In this document: positions 20,660-30,947 of the stretch, in pieces
Position numbering within the stretch: the stretch's first letter is position 1
How the letters are laid out: each line of letters opens with the position of its first letter
From: Mycoplasmopsis mucosicanis
GTDB taxonomy: Bacteria; Bacillota_I; Bacilli_A; Mycoplasmatales; Metamycoplasmataceae
Assembly (NCBI RefSeq): GCF_006546935.1
Contig: NZ_SMDN01000003.1
Span: forward strand, 16,321-80,320
Length of the DNA stretch: 64,000 nucleotides
Direction of reading: 5' to 3'
Position numbers and translations under genes: made by a program
The notes under the pieces: generated by a model
Told to the model about the DNA's origin: nothing
Seen by the model: only the letters and a program-made list of their open reading frames with translations
Databases searched by the model: none

Positions 20660-20720
20660 ATATAAATAATAAAATAAATTATTAAAAAAATAATTAAATT
20701 ATTTATATCATTCGTGGTAT

Positions 20721-20866
20721 TATAAACTTAAATATGATTGATGTTAGGTTAGCAAAACAAATCAATACTATTTCAATGGACACTACACAATTTTGCTCGT
20801 GTGATGTGTATTTTTACGACAGTTTCGATACTAATTTTTTAGTATCGAAATTTTATTTTTTGACTG
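20721..20866 (+). promoter_or_regulatory. Structured leader with attenuator-like terminator before pstCA
   Basis: A TATTAT -10 (20718-20723) opens a leader of about 140 nt. It contains a stem-loop of ACACTACAC with GTGTGATGTGT, then TTTCGATACTAA-TTTT-TTAGTATCGAAA (20823-20850) with a T-rich tail. That is a strong intrinsic terminator ending just 16 nt before the pstCA ATG. No Shine-Dalgarno follows. The arrangement suggests transcription attenuation. Confidence 0.55.
20823..20860 (+). terminator. Attenuator/terminator hairpin upstream of pstCA
   Basis: A 12-bp perfect stem (TTTCGATACTAA / TTAGTATCGAAA) with a TTTT loop and an ATTTTTT-type tail. It is discussed under the leader. Confidence 0.7.
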
Positions 20867-22843
20867 ATGAATTCAGTAATTAAGTCAAAAAAAGTTGCTA
20901 ACCATATTGCAAAAGCAATTATATTTTCGTTTGGTTCATTGAGTGTTTTGGCACTCATTTCAATGTTTGGATTCATTATTTATAAGGCTTTTCCAGCATT
21001 GCAAAATGGTGGTTTTAAAAATATTTTGCTCTCTTCAAATCTTAATAATTACGGAATTTGAAGTTCATTATTAATTTCAATAATTGTTGCTTTTGGAGCT
21101 GTATTTTTAGCTTTGCCAATTGCAATTAGAATTGCAGTAGTTATTCGATTTAGATTGAAAAAAACATCAAAAATTGTGCGCTCAATAATTGAAGTTATGT
21201 CTGGAGTACCTTCAATAATTTTTGGAGTTTTTACACTTAATTCTCTAGGGCCTTTGACATCAACAATTTTACGTATACACACAAATTTGAATATAATTAG
21301 TGCAATTATTATGCTTGCAATTATGTCGATTCCAACAATGGTTTCTTTAATTGTTAATCAACTTTTCACATTGCCTAATCACCTAATAGATGCTTCAATT
21401 GCTCTTGGAAATTCAAAAACATACTCAATCTATAAAGTAGGTTTAAAATACATAAAAAGTGGAATTTGGATAGCTGTTCTTGTTTCTTTTGGACGAGTAA
21501 TTGGTGAAACAATGGCTACCGCCATGATATTGAATAGACTTGCTCCAAAAAATATATTTCTAAGTAACTTTTTTGGTGAAAGTTTTATGACTCTAGCAAC
21601 AACAATAGCAGCATTAATGTTTACTGATAGTTCTGATCCTCGTACAGTGCAAGTTGCGTTTGCTATGGGTTTGAGTTTGTTTGTTGTGGTTATGTTTTTA
21701 GTGCTTGCTGTATATAAAATTTCAAGCAATAAAACATACAATAAATTTGACTTAATTATGTACCATCAAAATAAGTTAAATAAACTCAAAATATATAGAG
21801 CAAAATTTACCAAAACTATTGCTTTTTCAGTATTTACGTTAAATTTATTGTTGAGTATATTTAGTTATTTATTCTTATTAATTGTGTATGCAATAAAAGT
21901 GTTTTTTGTTACTATTAAGCAGCGAGTAAACAACTGGTTCAAAATTAAACCATCAACAATTAAATCTCTATCAATGCGTGTTGATATTTATAGAGAAGCA
22001 ATGGAATGAATTCAACTTTTATTAGTGTTTTTATTCATAGGGTGATTGTTATATGATGTTGTTTTTTGAGGTTCAAAAGCCTTCAATATTAATGATCTAT
22101 ACGTCTATAAAAATGGTGTTGCTAACTCACTGGTTTGAACATTATTATTGATTTTAGCAACATTAATAATTGCATTTCCAATTTCACTTTTTGGTGCATT
22201 ATTTCTTTCAGAATACGCAAAAAATAAATGATATGGACGATTGATTCAGTTCTTTTTAGATTGTTTAGGTTCAACGCCTTCAATAATTTTTGGTATGTTT
22301 GGCTTGGTTGTATTTCTCAACACATTTAATCTTTATGGTGCTGGCAAAACATCTTTAATTGCGGGTGCTTTAACAATGGTTTTAGTTATTATTCCTTCAT
22401 ATACTCGTTCAATAGAGCAAGTTTTGAGTAAATTTCCTGATGAATTACGCAATGCCTCAATGGCTCTTGGTGCTTCAAAATTTGAGACAATTAGAAAAAT
22501 TGTTTTACCAGCTGCACTAAACGGAATAATCACTGGTACAATAATTGCAATCAGTAGAATTATTAGCGAAACTGCTCCTGTGTTTTTAACACTCGGAATG
22601 AACTTTAATCCAAATTTTGGACTAACTCAATATGGTCAAACATTGACTACATCAATATTGGCCAATCAATTATTTGGAACTGAGTCATATAACAACAAAA
22701 TTGCAATTTCATATAAGTTTGCATTCATAACAATATCAATAATTATTATCTTAACAATCAGTATATACTTAATTGATCCAATAGTAAAAATAGTTAAAAA
22801 AGCGCACAAAAAATCAATGCAAAGAAGGTACAACTATGAGTAA
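20867..22843 (+). CDS. pstA: Fused phosphate ABC transporter permease PstC-PstA
   Basis: 658 aa, twice the usual permease length. The PstC half (residues 1-320) has an EAA loop [20 protein letters not shown] followed by [15 protein letters not shown] linker (residues 320-395) leads to the PstA half, with [38 protein letters not shown] and [16 protein letters not shown]. The two halves form one pore for phosphate import. The fusion is a known Mollicute arrangement. The ATG at 20867 follows a terminator hairpin with no Shine-Dalgarno. It overlaps pstB by eight bases. No PstS binding lipoprotein is in the window. Confidence 0.9.
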
Positions 22844-23657
22844 GCATATTTTTGAGATTAGAAATTTTAGCTTCTTTTATCCAGAAAACAAGCAAGCATT
22901 AAAGAACATAAATATAAATATTGAAGAGAATAAAGTAACAGCATTTATAGGACCTAGTGGTTGTGGAAAAAGTACTCTTCTGCGTTGTTTTAATATGATG
23001 AATGCTGAAATTGATGGTGTTTTTATGCAAGGAGATTTGCTATTTAGGGGCTTTAATATTGTAAAAAATAAACAAAATTGACTACAGAGACTAAAACAAA
23101 TTTTTCGCAAAAAGTCAAAAAGTTCAAATTACATTTCGCGCATTGAATTGAGAACAAAAGTTGGTATGGTATTTCAAAAACCTGCAATATTTCCAATGTC
23201 AATCTTTGAAAATGTTGCATACGGTTTAAAATCTAATGGAATTAAAGACAAAGAACAAATTAAAAAAATAGTAAAAGAATCATTGCAAAAAGCTGCATTG
23301 TGAGAAGAAGTCAAAAACAGACTACACGATAATGCTGAAGGACTTTCTGGTGGTCAACAACAAAGATTGTGTATTGCTCGAGCTATTGCTCTTAGTCCTG
23401 ATGTCCTTTTAATGGATGAACCAACAAGTGCTCTTGATCCAATTGCTACCACCAAGGTTGAAGAACTGATCGCTTCACTTTCGGGACAATATACAATTAT
23501 AATTATTACTCACTCAATGCAACAAGCAGCTAGAATTTCAGATAATACTGCATTTTTTTACAAAGGTGAATTGATTGAATACAACACGACTGAAAAAATG
23601 TTTACACGACCAAAAGTTGAATTGACTTCTGATTACATAAACGGAAAGATGGAATAA
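22836..23657 (+). CDS. pstB: Phosphate ABC transporter ATP-binding protein PstB
   Basis: 273 aa. The Walker A is GPSGCGKST, the Q-loop [20 protein letters not shown], the signature [16 protein letters not shown], and Walker [13 protein letters not shown]. The H-loop is [13 protein letters not shown]. The residues FQKP and ITHSMQQA are typical of PstB. It powers phosphate uptake through pstCA on the cytosolic face. A loop insertion ([15 protein letters not shown]) precedes the Q-loop. Translationally coupled to pstCA (overlap of 8 bases) and abutting phoU. Confidence 0.92.
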
Positions 23658-24302
23658 ATGAACACAATATTAACTAAATCTGTATTTGCTATCAAGCAAT
23701 CTGTTGTTGAAATGGCTAAACGAGTAGTTCAACAACACCTAAGAGCCTACAATGCTCTAAATTCAATTGATAAAGACGTCTTAAACTCAATAATAAATGA
23801 TGATCAGAAGCTTGATAATGAGTATTTAGAAATTAAAAAACAAATAAATTTTGAGCTTACAAAAGAGCCATTAGGTAGATACCTGCGTAGATGTGTATCG
23901 TATTTTATTATTGTAAAAGAACTCGAGCGCATTGGCGATTATGCTAAACAAATTTGCAGATTTTTATTGATTTATATTGAACCCGCAAACACTTCTATAG
24001 ACAGAATAAAACGATTATACACAGACGTTATGCAAAATATGAATATGTTGAGTGAGATAATATTGAGCGAAGATATTGAAAAAATCAATCAAACTGCAGC
24101 ATATGATGTACACATAAATAAAATGACTGATGAAATAATTGAAGAGTTAATTCGTTCATTTACAAACTCAAAGCACACTCAAAGCGAAAATGCTGAACGT
24201 GTTCATTTGCTAAAATTAATTCAGAATCTTGAACGAGCAGGTGACCACGTTGTTAACATCTGTGAAGAATTGCGATATGTAGTTACAGGTAAATATAAAT
24301 AA
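23658..24302 (+). CDS. phoU: Phosphate transport regulator PhoU
   Basis: 214 aa, normal PhoU length. Two repeats of three helices carry metal-binding motifs E-x-x-x-D: VKELERIGDYAKQICR and NLERAGDHVVNICEELRYV. PhoU binds PstB and the PhoR kinase in other bacteria to restrain uptake when phosphate is plentiful. No phosphate two-component system is visible here, so it probably acts on the transporter directly. It starts directly after the pstB stop (TAAATG) and ends at a bidirectional terminator. Confidence 0.92.
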   Translation: MNTILTKSVFAIKQSVVEMAKRVVQQHLRAYNALNSIDKDVLNSIINDDQKLDNEYLEIKKQINFELTKEPLGRYLRRCVSYFIIVKELERIGDYAKQICRFLLIYIEPANTSIDRIKRLYTDVMQNMNMLSEIILSEDIEKINQTAAYDVHINKMTDEIIEELIRSFTNSKHTQSENAERVHLLKLIQNLERAGDHVVNICEELRYVVTGKYK

Positions 24303-24324
24303 AATTACAGTTTTACTGTAATTT
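24302..24324. terminator. Bidirectional terminator between phoU and the LicA-type kinase
   Basis: AAATTACAG-TTTTA-CTGTAATTT with T/A runs on both sides, located between two convergent stop codons. Confidence 0.75.
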
Positions 24325-25719
24325 TTATTTTGTTAAATAACCAATGTTATCCTTAACATGCTTGATTAATCACTCAAAATCAAAGTTAGGGTTATAAGTT
24401 AAAGATCAAGAAATTCCATAAAAACACACAATAGCTTTTACACGGTAATAATCTTCTAAAACTACTGAAAAATGAGTATATTCGGAATATTTGTTTAAGA
24501 AATCTTGTTCAGTATTTTTACCATAATCCATGTCCGCGCAGTGATAGGCAAGGTCAAAATATTTTGAATTCATTGACGCATACTCTAGGTCAATAAGTTT
24601 AATATTTCCATTTATATCACACAGGATATTATTTCTGTTTAAATCGTTGTGACTTGGTACTTCATTTGGTAAAAGCATAGAGTTTTGGATTATTATTTTT
24701 TGTGTTTCTTTGTCGAATGTTTCATTGAATTTTTGATGGTCTTGAAGTTTGGATACATAATGTTCAATTCTTTTTGCAATTTCGTTGTTAGGAAGCTTTA
24801 TTTTTGATTTGTGTAATTTAGCAATAACTTTTGCTAAATCACCACGCATGTTTGCATTGCTAAAATTAGGTGTCGATCCCTTAATGAATTTACGAATCAC
24901 AATATCTTTGTTTTCAAAGATTACAGGCTGAACAAAATCTAATTTATTGAAGATTTTTGAAGAAATACGATGATTAAAACCATTTTTTATTTTCTGTTGC
25001 ATAAAAATATCATTTTTAACAAACGATTTATTAGTATAACCCTCAGATAAAGGTTTAGCATCCTTATAAAATTCTTTAGAGCTATATATTTTTTCATATG
25101 CATATTCTCTAAATTTCTTAGCAATATAAACCATTTCACTAAATTCAGTGGATGAGATTTTAAACTCATTTTGAAGTAGTTTTTTGCTAAAACCACCATT
25201 TAAATAAAGTGTTATTGCGTCAAAAAATGGATGCACTTTCCTTACTCATTCAAAATCAATTAGTTCAACTTCGTTGTCTTTGCTTATTAAAATATTTTTA
25301 AGTCCTAAATCACAATGTCCCGTGACCAAATCACACGTTTTTGAGTATTTTTGGACTAATTGTTGATATTTTTTTGACCCCTTTTTATAGTAAAATCAGT
25401 CCATATTTGGAACCCTTACATCTAGATTATGAAACTCTTTTACTTTATTAATTATCGCTTTTTGTATTGAATTGTTTAACTCAACTTCTTCTGCTGTTTT
25501 ACTATCTGATCATTCTCGAATAAAGTAGCCATCTTCATAGAAAATTGTTTTAGGCACCTTTGATAAAACCTCTTTTTCAACAGAATGGTCAGCCAGTTCA
25601 TTTAATGGAACTCTATATTGAACCTGTTTACCTTTATACATTGCTTTATATGTTGTGTTGTGAAAACCTTTATAGAATAGTTCAATGTCTTGAAGTTCGC
25701 TAATTATTTTGTTTTTCAT
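24325..25719 (-). CDS. Tandem two-domain LicA/choline-kinase-like phosphotransferase
   Basis: 464 aa with two complete APH/choline-kinase modules. Domain 1 (residues 1-190) has N-lobe FYKGFHNTTYKAMYKGKQVQ, catalytic GHCDLGLKNIL and LIDFEWV. Domain 2 (about 235-464) has LSEGYTNKSF, PSHNDLNRNNILCD (Brenner motif) and LIDLEYASM. Both catalytic Asp and metal-binding Asp pairs are present, so both may be active. LicA-type kinases phosphorylate choline or related amino alcohols for lipid headgroups; the true substrate is unknown. The start ATG 25719 sits 2 nt after the Nudix stop. Confidence 0.8.
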
Positions 25720-25721
25720 GC

Positions 25722-26255
25722 TTAAACTCAATCCTTGTGATTCAACCTTGTGTATGGTGTTTTATAAGTTTCAAAAATAAAATTTAAAAAACTTAAATGA
25801 TAAGGCATAAAGTCACCTTTATCAATCATTGTTTTTATTTCCTCGAGAGAAACAAATTTAAATTCATCTATCTCTTCAATTTGCATCTTTAAATCGTCAA
25901 TACCTATGTCTGACTGCAATACATAATAATCACATATAAAATTTTCTAGATAGAGAGTAATAAATGGTTTTTTGAATTTGGTGATTAATTCAATGCCTGC
26001 TTCTTCTTTTGTTTCACGTTGTATTGCTTCAAATGAGGATTCACCGCTTTGTACAGCTCCACCAACACTCAAATCTCACATTCCAGGAAACATTTTCTTT
26101 AATTTATTTCTTTTTTGTATCAATAATTGCCCTTTTTTATTGAATAAACATAGAAATACAAATTTTTGATGTTCATTTGCATTTAACTTTTCTCACCGAT
26201 CGTGACCAATTGCAACAACTTTATTATCATCGTTAAAAATATCAACTAATTCCAT
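25722..26255 (-). CDS. Nudix hydrolase
   Basis: 177 aa. The Nudix box GAVQSGESSFEAIQRETKEEAGI fits GX5EX7REUXEEXGU exactly. The N-terminal part (DRWEKLNANEHQKFVFLCLF, KGQLLIQKRN) resembles IPP isomerase/YfcD-type Nudix proteins. It hydrolyses a nucleoside diphosphate linked to another moiety. Its stop is at 25722-25724, just before the kinase ATG, so the two are coupled; CDP-choline or a similar compound might connect them, but that is inference. RBS GGGGGAT lies just before the ATG. Confidence 0.87.
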
Positions 26256-26306
26256 TTATCCCCCAATTTTATTATCAATATTTTATAATGTTTTATACTT
26301 ATATTA

Positions 26307-27272
26307 ATGAATAAAAATGCCTTTAAAATGTTGAGAAAAGACAGAATTCTAGCATTATTTGCTAGTATTATTTTTGTTTTTGCCTCTTTATTATTCGTTG
26401 TTATTTTTGTTTTTGCCTCTCTGAAATCGTTTAAATTATGGGGCACTCATCATTTATTTTGAAATTTTTCAATTGAAAACTTCAATGGTGGTATTTTGTT
26501 GAGTATTTTTTACTCAATAATTGTTGCATTCATAACACTGTGTTTCAGTATTCGCTTATCTTTACGGACCTCTATATTTATTGTGTTTAGATGTGATGGT
26601 AAAACTAAACACATTTTATCATTGATATTTAATATTTTTGGTGGTTTACCTAGTGTAATTTTTGCTCTAGGTATATACATATTTTTGACCAAAAATACTC
26701 ATATTTCTGTAAATTCGTCTCATGAGTATAACTTTGTTTTCTTGATTTTGATGTTTGTTATATACAATTCTGTAGTACTTACTAAACTGTTAATTAAAAC
26801 ATTGGATAAAGTTGAATTTAAAGAGAAAAATATTCTTAAACAATACAATATTTCAACCTCTACTATCATTTATAAATATATTCTGAAAAATCAAAGAAGC
26901 AACTTGTTGAAAGATTATTTTATTGCATTTGTTAAAGTAATAGGAGAAGCAAGTGCAGTAACTTTTATTATGTTTTCAAACAAAACATTAGATGTCTTTG
27001 GACATAATTTTTTAAGTTCCAATGTAAGAACAACTGCTTCAAGTATCACAACAAGTTTTTTTAGCTTTGATTCATTGAAAGGCTCAAGAGAATATTTATT
27101 TACTCTCGCCTTCTTTTTGGTTGTTTTTATAGGTTTTATTAATTTAATTATTGACAGAATAAGCAAATATGCTTCAACAAATGATAATTCTTTGTTCTTA
27201 CTCACACAGATAGTTAAAGAATGCAAAATCAATAAAAAATATCAACGTTCAGATATTCGCTTTTTTTGATAA
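26307..27272 (+). CDS. Divergent PstC-like permease, N-terminal half of a split PstCA paralogue
   Basis: 321 aa, about six membrane helices (LALFASIIFVFASLLFVVIF; LLSIFYSIIVAFITLCFSI; FVFLILMFVIYNSVVLTKLL; LFTLAFFLVVFIGFINLII). NIFGGLPSVIFALGIYIF and KVIGEASAVTFIMFSNKTL correspond to STPSIIFG and [11 protein letters not shown] of the true PstC half. The EAA loop has lost its Ala/Gly pattern (ILKQYNISTSTIIYK). The frame ends at a single TAA (27270-27272) after IRFFW. The following codons continue in the same frame with the PstA-like half. No PstB adjoins it. TATAAT/TATATT-rich leader just before the ATG. Confidence 0.65.
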
Positions 27273-27290
27273 GAAACATTCTCTGCATCA

Positions 27291-28040
27291 TTGCTTTTTA
27301 TAGGTATAGGTGCAATACTCACAATAATTTTTGGTAGCACAGCATATAGTTTATCTAATAGTTATGCAAGTCAATATGTATTTGATGATTCGACTACAAA
27401 AGCATTGATAAATACATTGATCAGTGGTTCAATTTGTGCGTTTATTATCATGCCGATAAGTTTTCTTTTGGCTAAATTTATTCATAAAAATTCAAAAGAT
27501 AATATTATAAGCAGAATAATCAATACGATAAAAACATTGAATAATGGAGTGCCTTCTTTAACTCATGGTCTTGTAGCATATTTTGTTATTGTTGAAATAT
27601 TTAAATTTAGAAATTCTCACGCAAATAATTTATCAATGTTTGCTGGTATTATAGCTTTTATCTTTTTATTGACTCCTTTTATGATAAATCATTGAAACAA
27701 ATATTTTGAAGGCACAAATAGTGAACGAAAAGTACTCAAAAATGAGTATATTAGAAAATTATTACTTAATTTTGCAAGCGCATATTTTTTGATTATGGCT
27801 TGCTTTGTAGCTGAAACTTCTGCATTTTTGCTTACTGTTGGTAATAGTTTTTCAGGTTCATTTTCTCTATTAGAACCACAACAAACTTTAACAACAAGAA
27901 TGATGTATCTTCTAGAAGAAGGAAATTCATACGCTTATATTGAGATTGTTAAAAGCGGTATTGCTGCGATTCTTCTTTCATTACTTTTTAATACAAGCAA
28001 TTATTATCTCCAATATTTTATTGACAAAAAGTACTCATAA
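27291..28040 (+). CDS. Divergent PstA-like half of the split PstCA paralogue
   Basis: 249 aa if a TTG at 27291 is used as start; the open frame itself runs from 27273, directly after a TAA in the same frame. RSDIRFFW-stop-ETFSASLLFIGIGA aligns with the linker of the intact fusion at 20867-22843 ([23 protein letters not shown]). Later LNNGVPSLTHGLVAYFVI, CFVAETSAFLLTVGNS and EPQQTLTTRMMYLL match the PstA half. The EAA-loop Gly and the ATPase-coupling residues are degenerate. There is no clear RBS. It may be a pseudogene half or need readthrough. Confidence 0.55.
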
Positions 28041-28071
28041 TTCAATGTTTTGGTCAAATTACAAGAGAAAT

Positions 28072-28099
28072 AAAAAAATAAGTCATTGACTTATTTTTT
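28072..28099. terminator. Bidirectional terminator between the PstA-like half and acpP
   Basis: AAAAAATAAGTCA-TTGACTTATTTTTT, overlapping the acpP stop. Confidence 0.75.
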
Positions 28100-28312
28100 G
28101 CTATTTTCAATTAGATTTACAACATCTTGAATGGTTTGAATTTTCATTAGCTCTTCATCACTAACTCTGATTTTCAATTGGTCTTCAAGATCAAAAATTA
28201 ATTCTGCCAAGGTCAATGAATCGATTTTTAATTCTTTAAGTTGTGAGTCCAAATGCACCTTAATTTTTGTGTGTTTTTGAACTTTTTCAATTACTAAATC
28301 TTTAATTTGCAT
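28091..28312 (-). CDS. acpP: Acyl carrier protein
   Basis: 73 aa acidic helical protein. LKIDSLTLAELIFDLEDQLK contains the Asp-Ser-Leu site for 4'-phosphopantetheine, followed by the recognition helix. It carries acyl chains for lipid synthesis or remodelling; with plsC and acpS in the window it fits phospholipid acylation from scavenged fatty acids. The ATG at 28312 is chosen because the upstream in-frame TTG start would add only seven residues unlike other ACPs. Preceded closely by prmC. Confidence 0.88.
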   Translation of the reverse strand: MQIKDLVIEKVQKHTKIKVHLDSQLKELKIDSLTLAELIFDLEDQLKIRVSDEELMKIQTIQDVVNLIENSKK

Positions 28313-28319
28313 AATGTTA

Positions 28320-29030
28320 TTATACAATAACAAAACGGTCTTTTTTATTAATATCTTTTAATATTGATGCACCTGGAATTTGACGTCAAAACTCTATATG
28401 CAGCGGATTGATTTCAAAAATTAATTTGCCACCAGGCTTAAGAAATTTTTTATACTCCGCAAGTATTTTTTTATAGAAATATAGACCGCCATCACCAGCA
28501 TAAAGAGCATGTTGTGGTTCAAATAATAATGAACTATGATTGTCTAAAATTATGTTTTCATCAAGATATGGAGGGTTAGAAATAATCAGATCAAATTTGC
28601 CCAAAATATTGCTAAATAAGTCGCTTTGGTAAATTTCAATGTCTTTAAGACTATTGAAATTAATCAGCGCATTTTCTCTAGTTTGACTAATTGCTTCAGG
28701 ATCTATATCACTTAATGAAACATTCACTTTTGGTGCATTTTTTTTAATACTCAAACCAATAAAACCAGATCCGCAACACAAGTCTAAAATATCAAAATTT
28801 GCATCATTTTTAATAAAATTTTTTAGAACATAATCAACCAATTCTTCAGTTTCATATCTCGGTATTAAAACCTTGTGATTGAGATTAATTCTCGTATTTA
28901 AAAATTCAACAAAACCCATAATTTGTTGAATAGGCATCCCTAAATCCAATTTTTTTTCTTCTTCAAAAGATATTGTTAATGGTAAACCATATCGTTTTTT
29001 TTCTTGTAATAATTCTTCTTTTGTAGGCAT
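28320..29030 (-). CDS. prmC: Release factor glutamine methyltransferase
   Basis: 236 aa. GFVEFLNTRINLNHKVLIPR then YETEELVD is the PrmC recognition motif, LDLCCGSGFIGLSI is SAM motif I, and IISNPPYLDENII is the NPPY catalytic site. It methylates the Gln of the GGQ motif in RF1 (prfA, immediately upstream) and RF2. The start overlaps the prfA stop as TAATG, giving translational coupling. Slightly shorter than E. coli PrmC, missing part of the N-terminal helical bundle, as is usual in Mollicutes. Confidence 0.9.
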
Positions 29031-30109
29031 TATTTCATTTGACTTGCAGCAATTTTTTGATTTTGTTCTTCAGTCAGCAGACTTTGAATTATAGGTTCAA
29101 GTTTGCCTTCAATTATTTGTTTTAATGATGTTGAAAAACCAATTCTATGGTCAGTAACTCTATCTTGAGGATAATTGTATGTTCTAATTTTTTCACTTCT
29201 ATCACCATGACCTGCTAATTTTCTGTAACCAGCTTCTTCATCAAGTTTTTTTTGCATTTCTAAGTCATAAAGTTTTGATTTTAGAACACTCATAGCAGCC
29301 TCGCGGTTAGCAATCTGACTTCTCTCATCTTGCGATGTTACAACAATGCCTGTTGGTATGTGAGTAATTCTAACTGCAGAGTCAGTTGTGTTAACACTTT
29401 GACCACCTGCGCCTGATGAACGAAATGTATCAATTGATAATTCTGAAGGTTTAATTTCAATATCAACACTATCATCTAATTCAGGCATTACTGTTACAGT
29501 AACTGTTGATGTGTGAATTCTACCTGATGACTCAGTTGTTGGTATTCTTTGAACTCTATGAACACCTGTTTCAAATTTGAGTTTTGAATAAGCATTTTCA
29601 CCACGGACCATAAAAACAATTTGACTAAAACCGCCCGCTGATGCAGGAGATGATGAAATTGTTTTGTATTTAAATCCAATTTCATCAGCATATTTTGTGT
29701 ACATTCTGAACAAATCACCTGCAAAAATATTGGCTTCATCGCCGCCCGCAGCACCTCTAATTTCAATAATAACGTTTTTATCATCGTTTTCGTCTTTTGG
29801 CAAAATTAAAATTTTTAATTCTGACTCTAATTGAATTAATTTTGGTTCGTTTTCTTCAATAATGCTTTTTGCAAATGCAATTTCATCAGCATCCTTTGAA
29901 TTTAACATTTCTTTAGCATCTTTTATATCATTTTCAAGATTTAAATATGTGCTAAAAGTTATGGCAATATCTTTAATTTTTCCAATTTCTCTATTGATTC
30001 TAGTGTATTCTTTGATGTTATTGATTATGCTATCTTCAGATAATTGTTTTAAGAATTCATCGTATTTACTTTTAATACCAAGTAATGATTTATACATCGT
30101 TTGTTCCAT
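29030..30109 (-). CDS. prfA: Peptide chain release factor 1
   Basis: 359 aa, full length. [16 protein letters not shown] begins the central domain; the PXT-type codon-recognition loop is in the [18 protein letters not shown] region. [20 protein letters not shown] has the GGQ catalytic motif. It terminates at UAA and UAG, which are the stops used in this window; UGA is Trp, so RF2 is expected to be missing. It overlaps prmC by one base. The TATAAT at 30124-30119 gives only about a 3-nt leader. A 14-bp palindrome lies upstream. Confidence 0.95.
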   Translation of the reverse strand: MEQTMYKSLLGIKSKYDEFLKQLSEDSIINNIKEYTRINREIGKIKDIAITFSTYLNLENDIKDAKEMLNSKDADEIAFAKSIIEENEPKLIQLESELKILILPKDENDDKNVIIEIRGAAGGDEANIFAGDLFRMYTKYADEIGFKYKTISSSPASAGGFSQIVFMVRGENAYSKLKFETGVHRVQRIPTTESSGRIHTSTVTVTVMPELDDSVDIEIKPSELSIDTFRSSGAGGQSVNTTDSAVRITHIPTGIVVTSQDERSQIANREAAMSVLKSKLYDLEMQKKLDEEAGYRKLAGHGDRSEKIRTYNYPQDRVTDHRIGFSTSLKQIIEGKLEPIIQSLLTEEQNQKIAASQMK

Positions 30110-30110
30110 A

Positions 30111-30146
30111 ATTATAAAATTATAAACTATGAATCTTAGTACTAAG
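30111..30146 (-). promoter_or_regulatory. prfA promoter with a perfect 14-bp palindrome
   Basis: TATAAT at 30124-30119 (minus strand), and TCTTAGTACTAAGA (30133-30146), a perfect palindrome covering the spacer to -35 region. It could be an operator; no regulator is identified. Downstream the ATG at 30109 follows within 12 bases. Confidence 0.4.
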
Positions 30147-30158
30147 ACAAAAAAATAT

Positions 30159-30178
30159 TGAAATACACTGGTATTTCA
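30159..30178 (-). terminator. Second hairpin after rplKA (possible tandem terminator)
   Basis: On the minus strand TGAAATAC-CAGT-GTATTTCA is followed by ATATTTTTTTG. It lies downstream of the main rplA terminator and upstream of the prfA promoter. Confidence 0.45.
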
Positions 30179-30218
30179 GTACATTGCATCTAATAAGTAA
30201 ATTAGTGCAAAGCAAAAA

Positions 30219-30250
30219 AAATACTGAACCAATTATGAGGTTCAGTATTT
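30219..30250 (-). terminator. Terminator after rplA
   Basis: AAATACTGAACC and GGTTCAGTATTT pair across an 8-nt loop, followed by T residues on the minus strand. Confidence 0.8.
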
Positions 30251-30254
30251 AATA

Positions 30255-30947
30255 TTATTTTTCGATTTTTACTTTGATTCCAGGACCCATAGTTGGAGAA
30301 ACAACTAAGTTTTGCATATAGGTTCCTTTAACAGCGGTAGGTTTTAGTTTTTTGATTAATGAAATAATTGTTTGAGCATTTTCAACTAGTTTTTCACTAT
30401 CCATTGAAACTTTACCAATAAGTGTATGTACAATACCTGCTTTATCAGTTCTATAGTTTGCTTTACCTTTTTTAAGTTCTTCAACAGCTTTTTCAGGTGT
30501 TGGAGTTACTGTTCCAGTTTTAGGGTTAGGCATTAAACCTTTAGGTCCAAGTTTTTTACCATATCTACCTAAAATTGGCATCATAGCAGGGTCAGCAACC
30601 ATAACATCAAAGTCAAATTCATCTTCTTTGATTTTTTGTTCTAATGCTGCACCATCTACAACTTGATCAGCACCAGCTGCTTTAGCTAATTTTTGTTTTT
30701 CAGGGTTGTTTGTTACAACTAAAACTGTAACATTTTTACCTGTACCGTGAGGAAGTAAAACAGCACCACGTAATTGTTGATCTGCTTTTCTAACATCAAG
30801 GTTTAGTTTGAATACTAACTCTACTGAACCATCAAATTTTGAATATGAAGTTCTTTTAACTAATTCAATTGCTTCTGGAAGGTCATAAGCTACAGTTTTG
30901 TCAAATGATTCTCAAGCAGCTTTAATTTTTTTACCAATTTTAGCCAT
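30255..30947 (-). CDS. rplA: 50S ribosomal protein L1
   Basis: 230 aa, full length. The L1 signature GKKLGPKGLMPNPKTGTVT near residue 127 is exact, with DAVELVKRTSY-like N-terminal sequence and the conserved ending LVVSPTMGPGIKVKIEK. L1 sits on the stalk of the 50S subunit and in other bacteria represses its own operon by binding the mRNA leader. It overlaps the rplK stop (TAATG). The leader before rplK (31418-31482) has a structure that could be its binding site. Confidence 0.95.

Noticed and set aside
20734-20882. 49-codon ORF overlapping the pst leader hairpin
   Set aside because: It has no RBS, runs through a terminator stem and no homology is recognised; kept only as a note within the leader finding.
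26687-27752. Palindrome-like strings (AATACTCATATTTC; AGTACTCAAAAATGAGTA) inside the split PstCA gene
   Set aside because: They match the core of the dispersed family but lie in coding sequence and lack the outer ACC/GGT arms, so chance or a relic is more likely than a functional copy.
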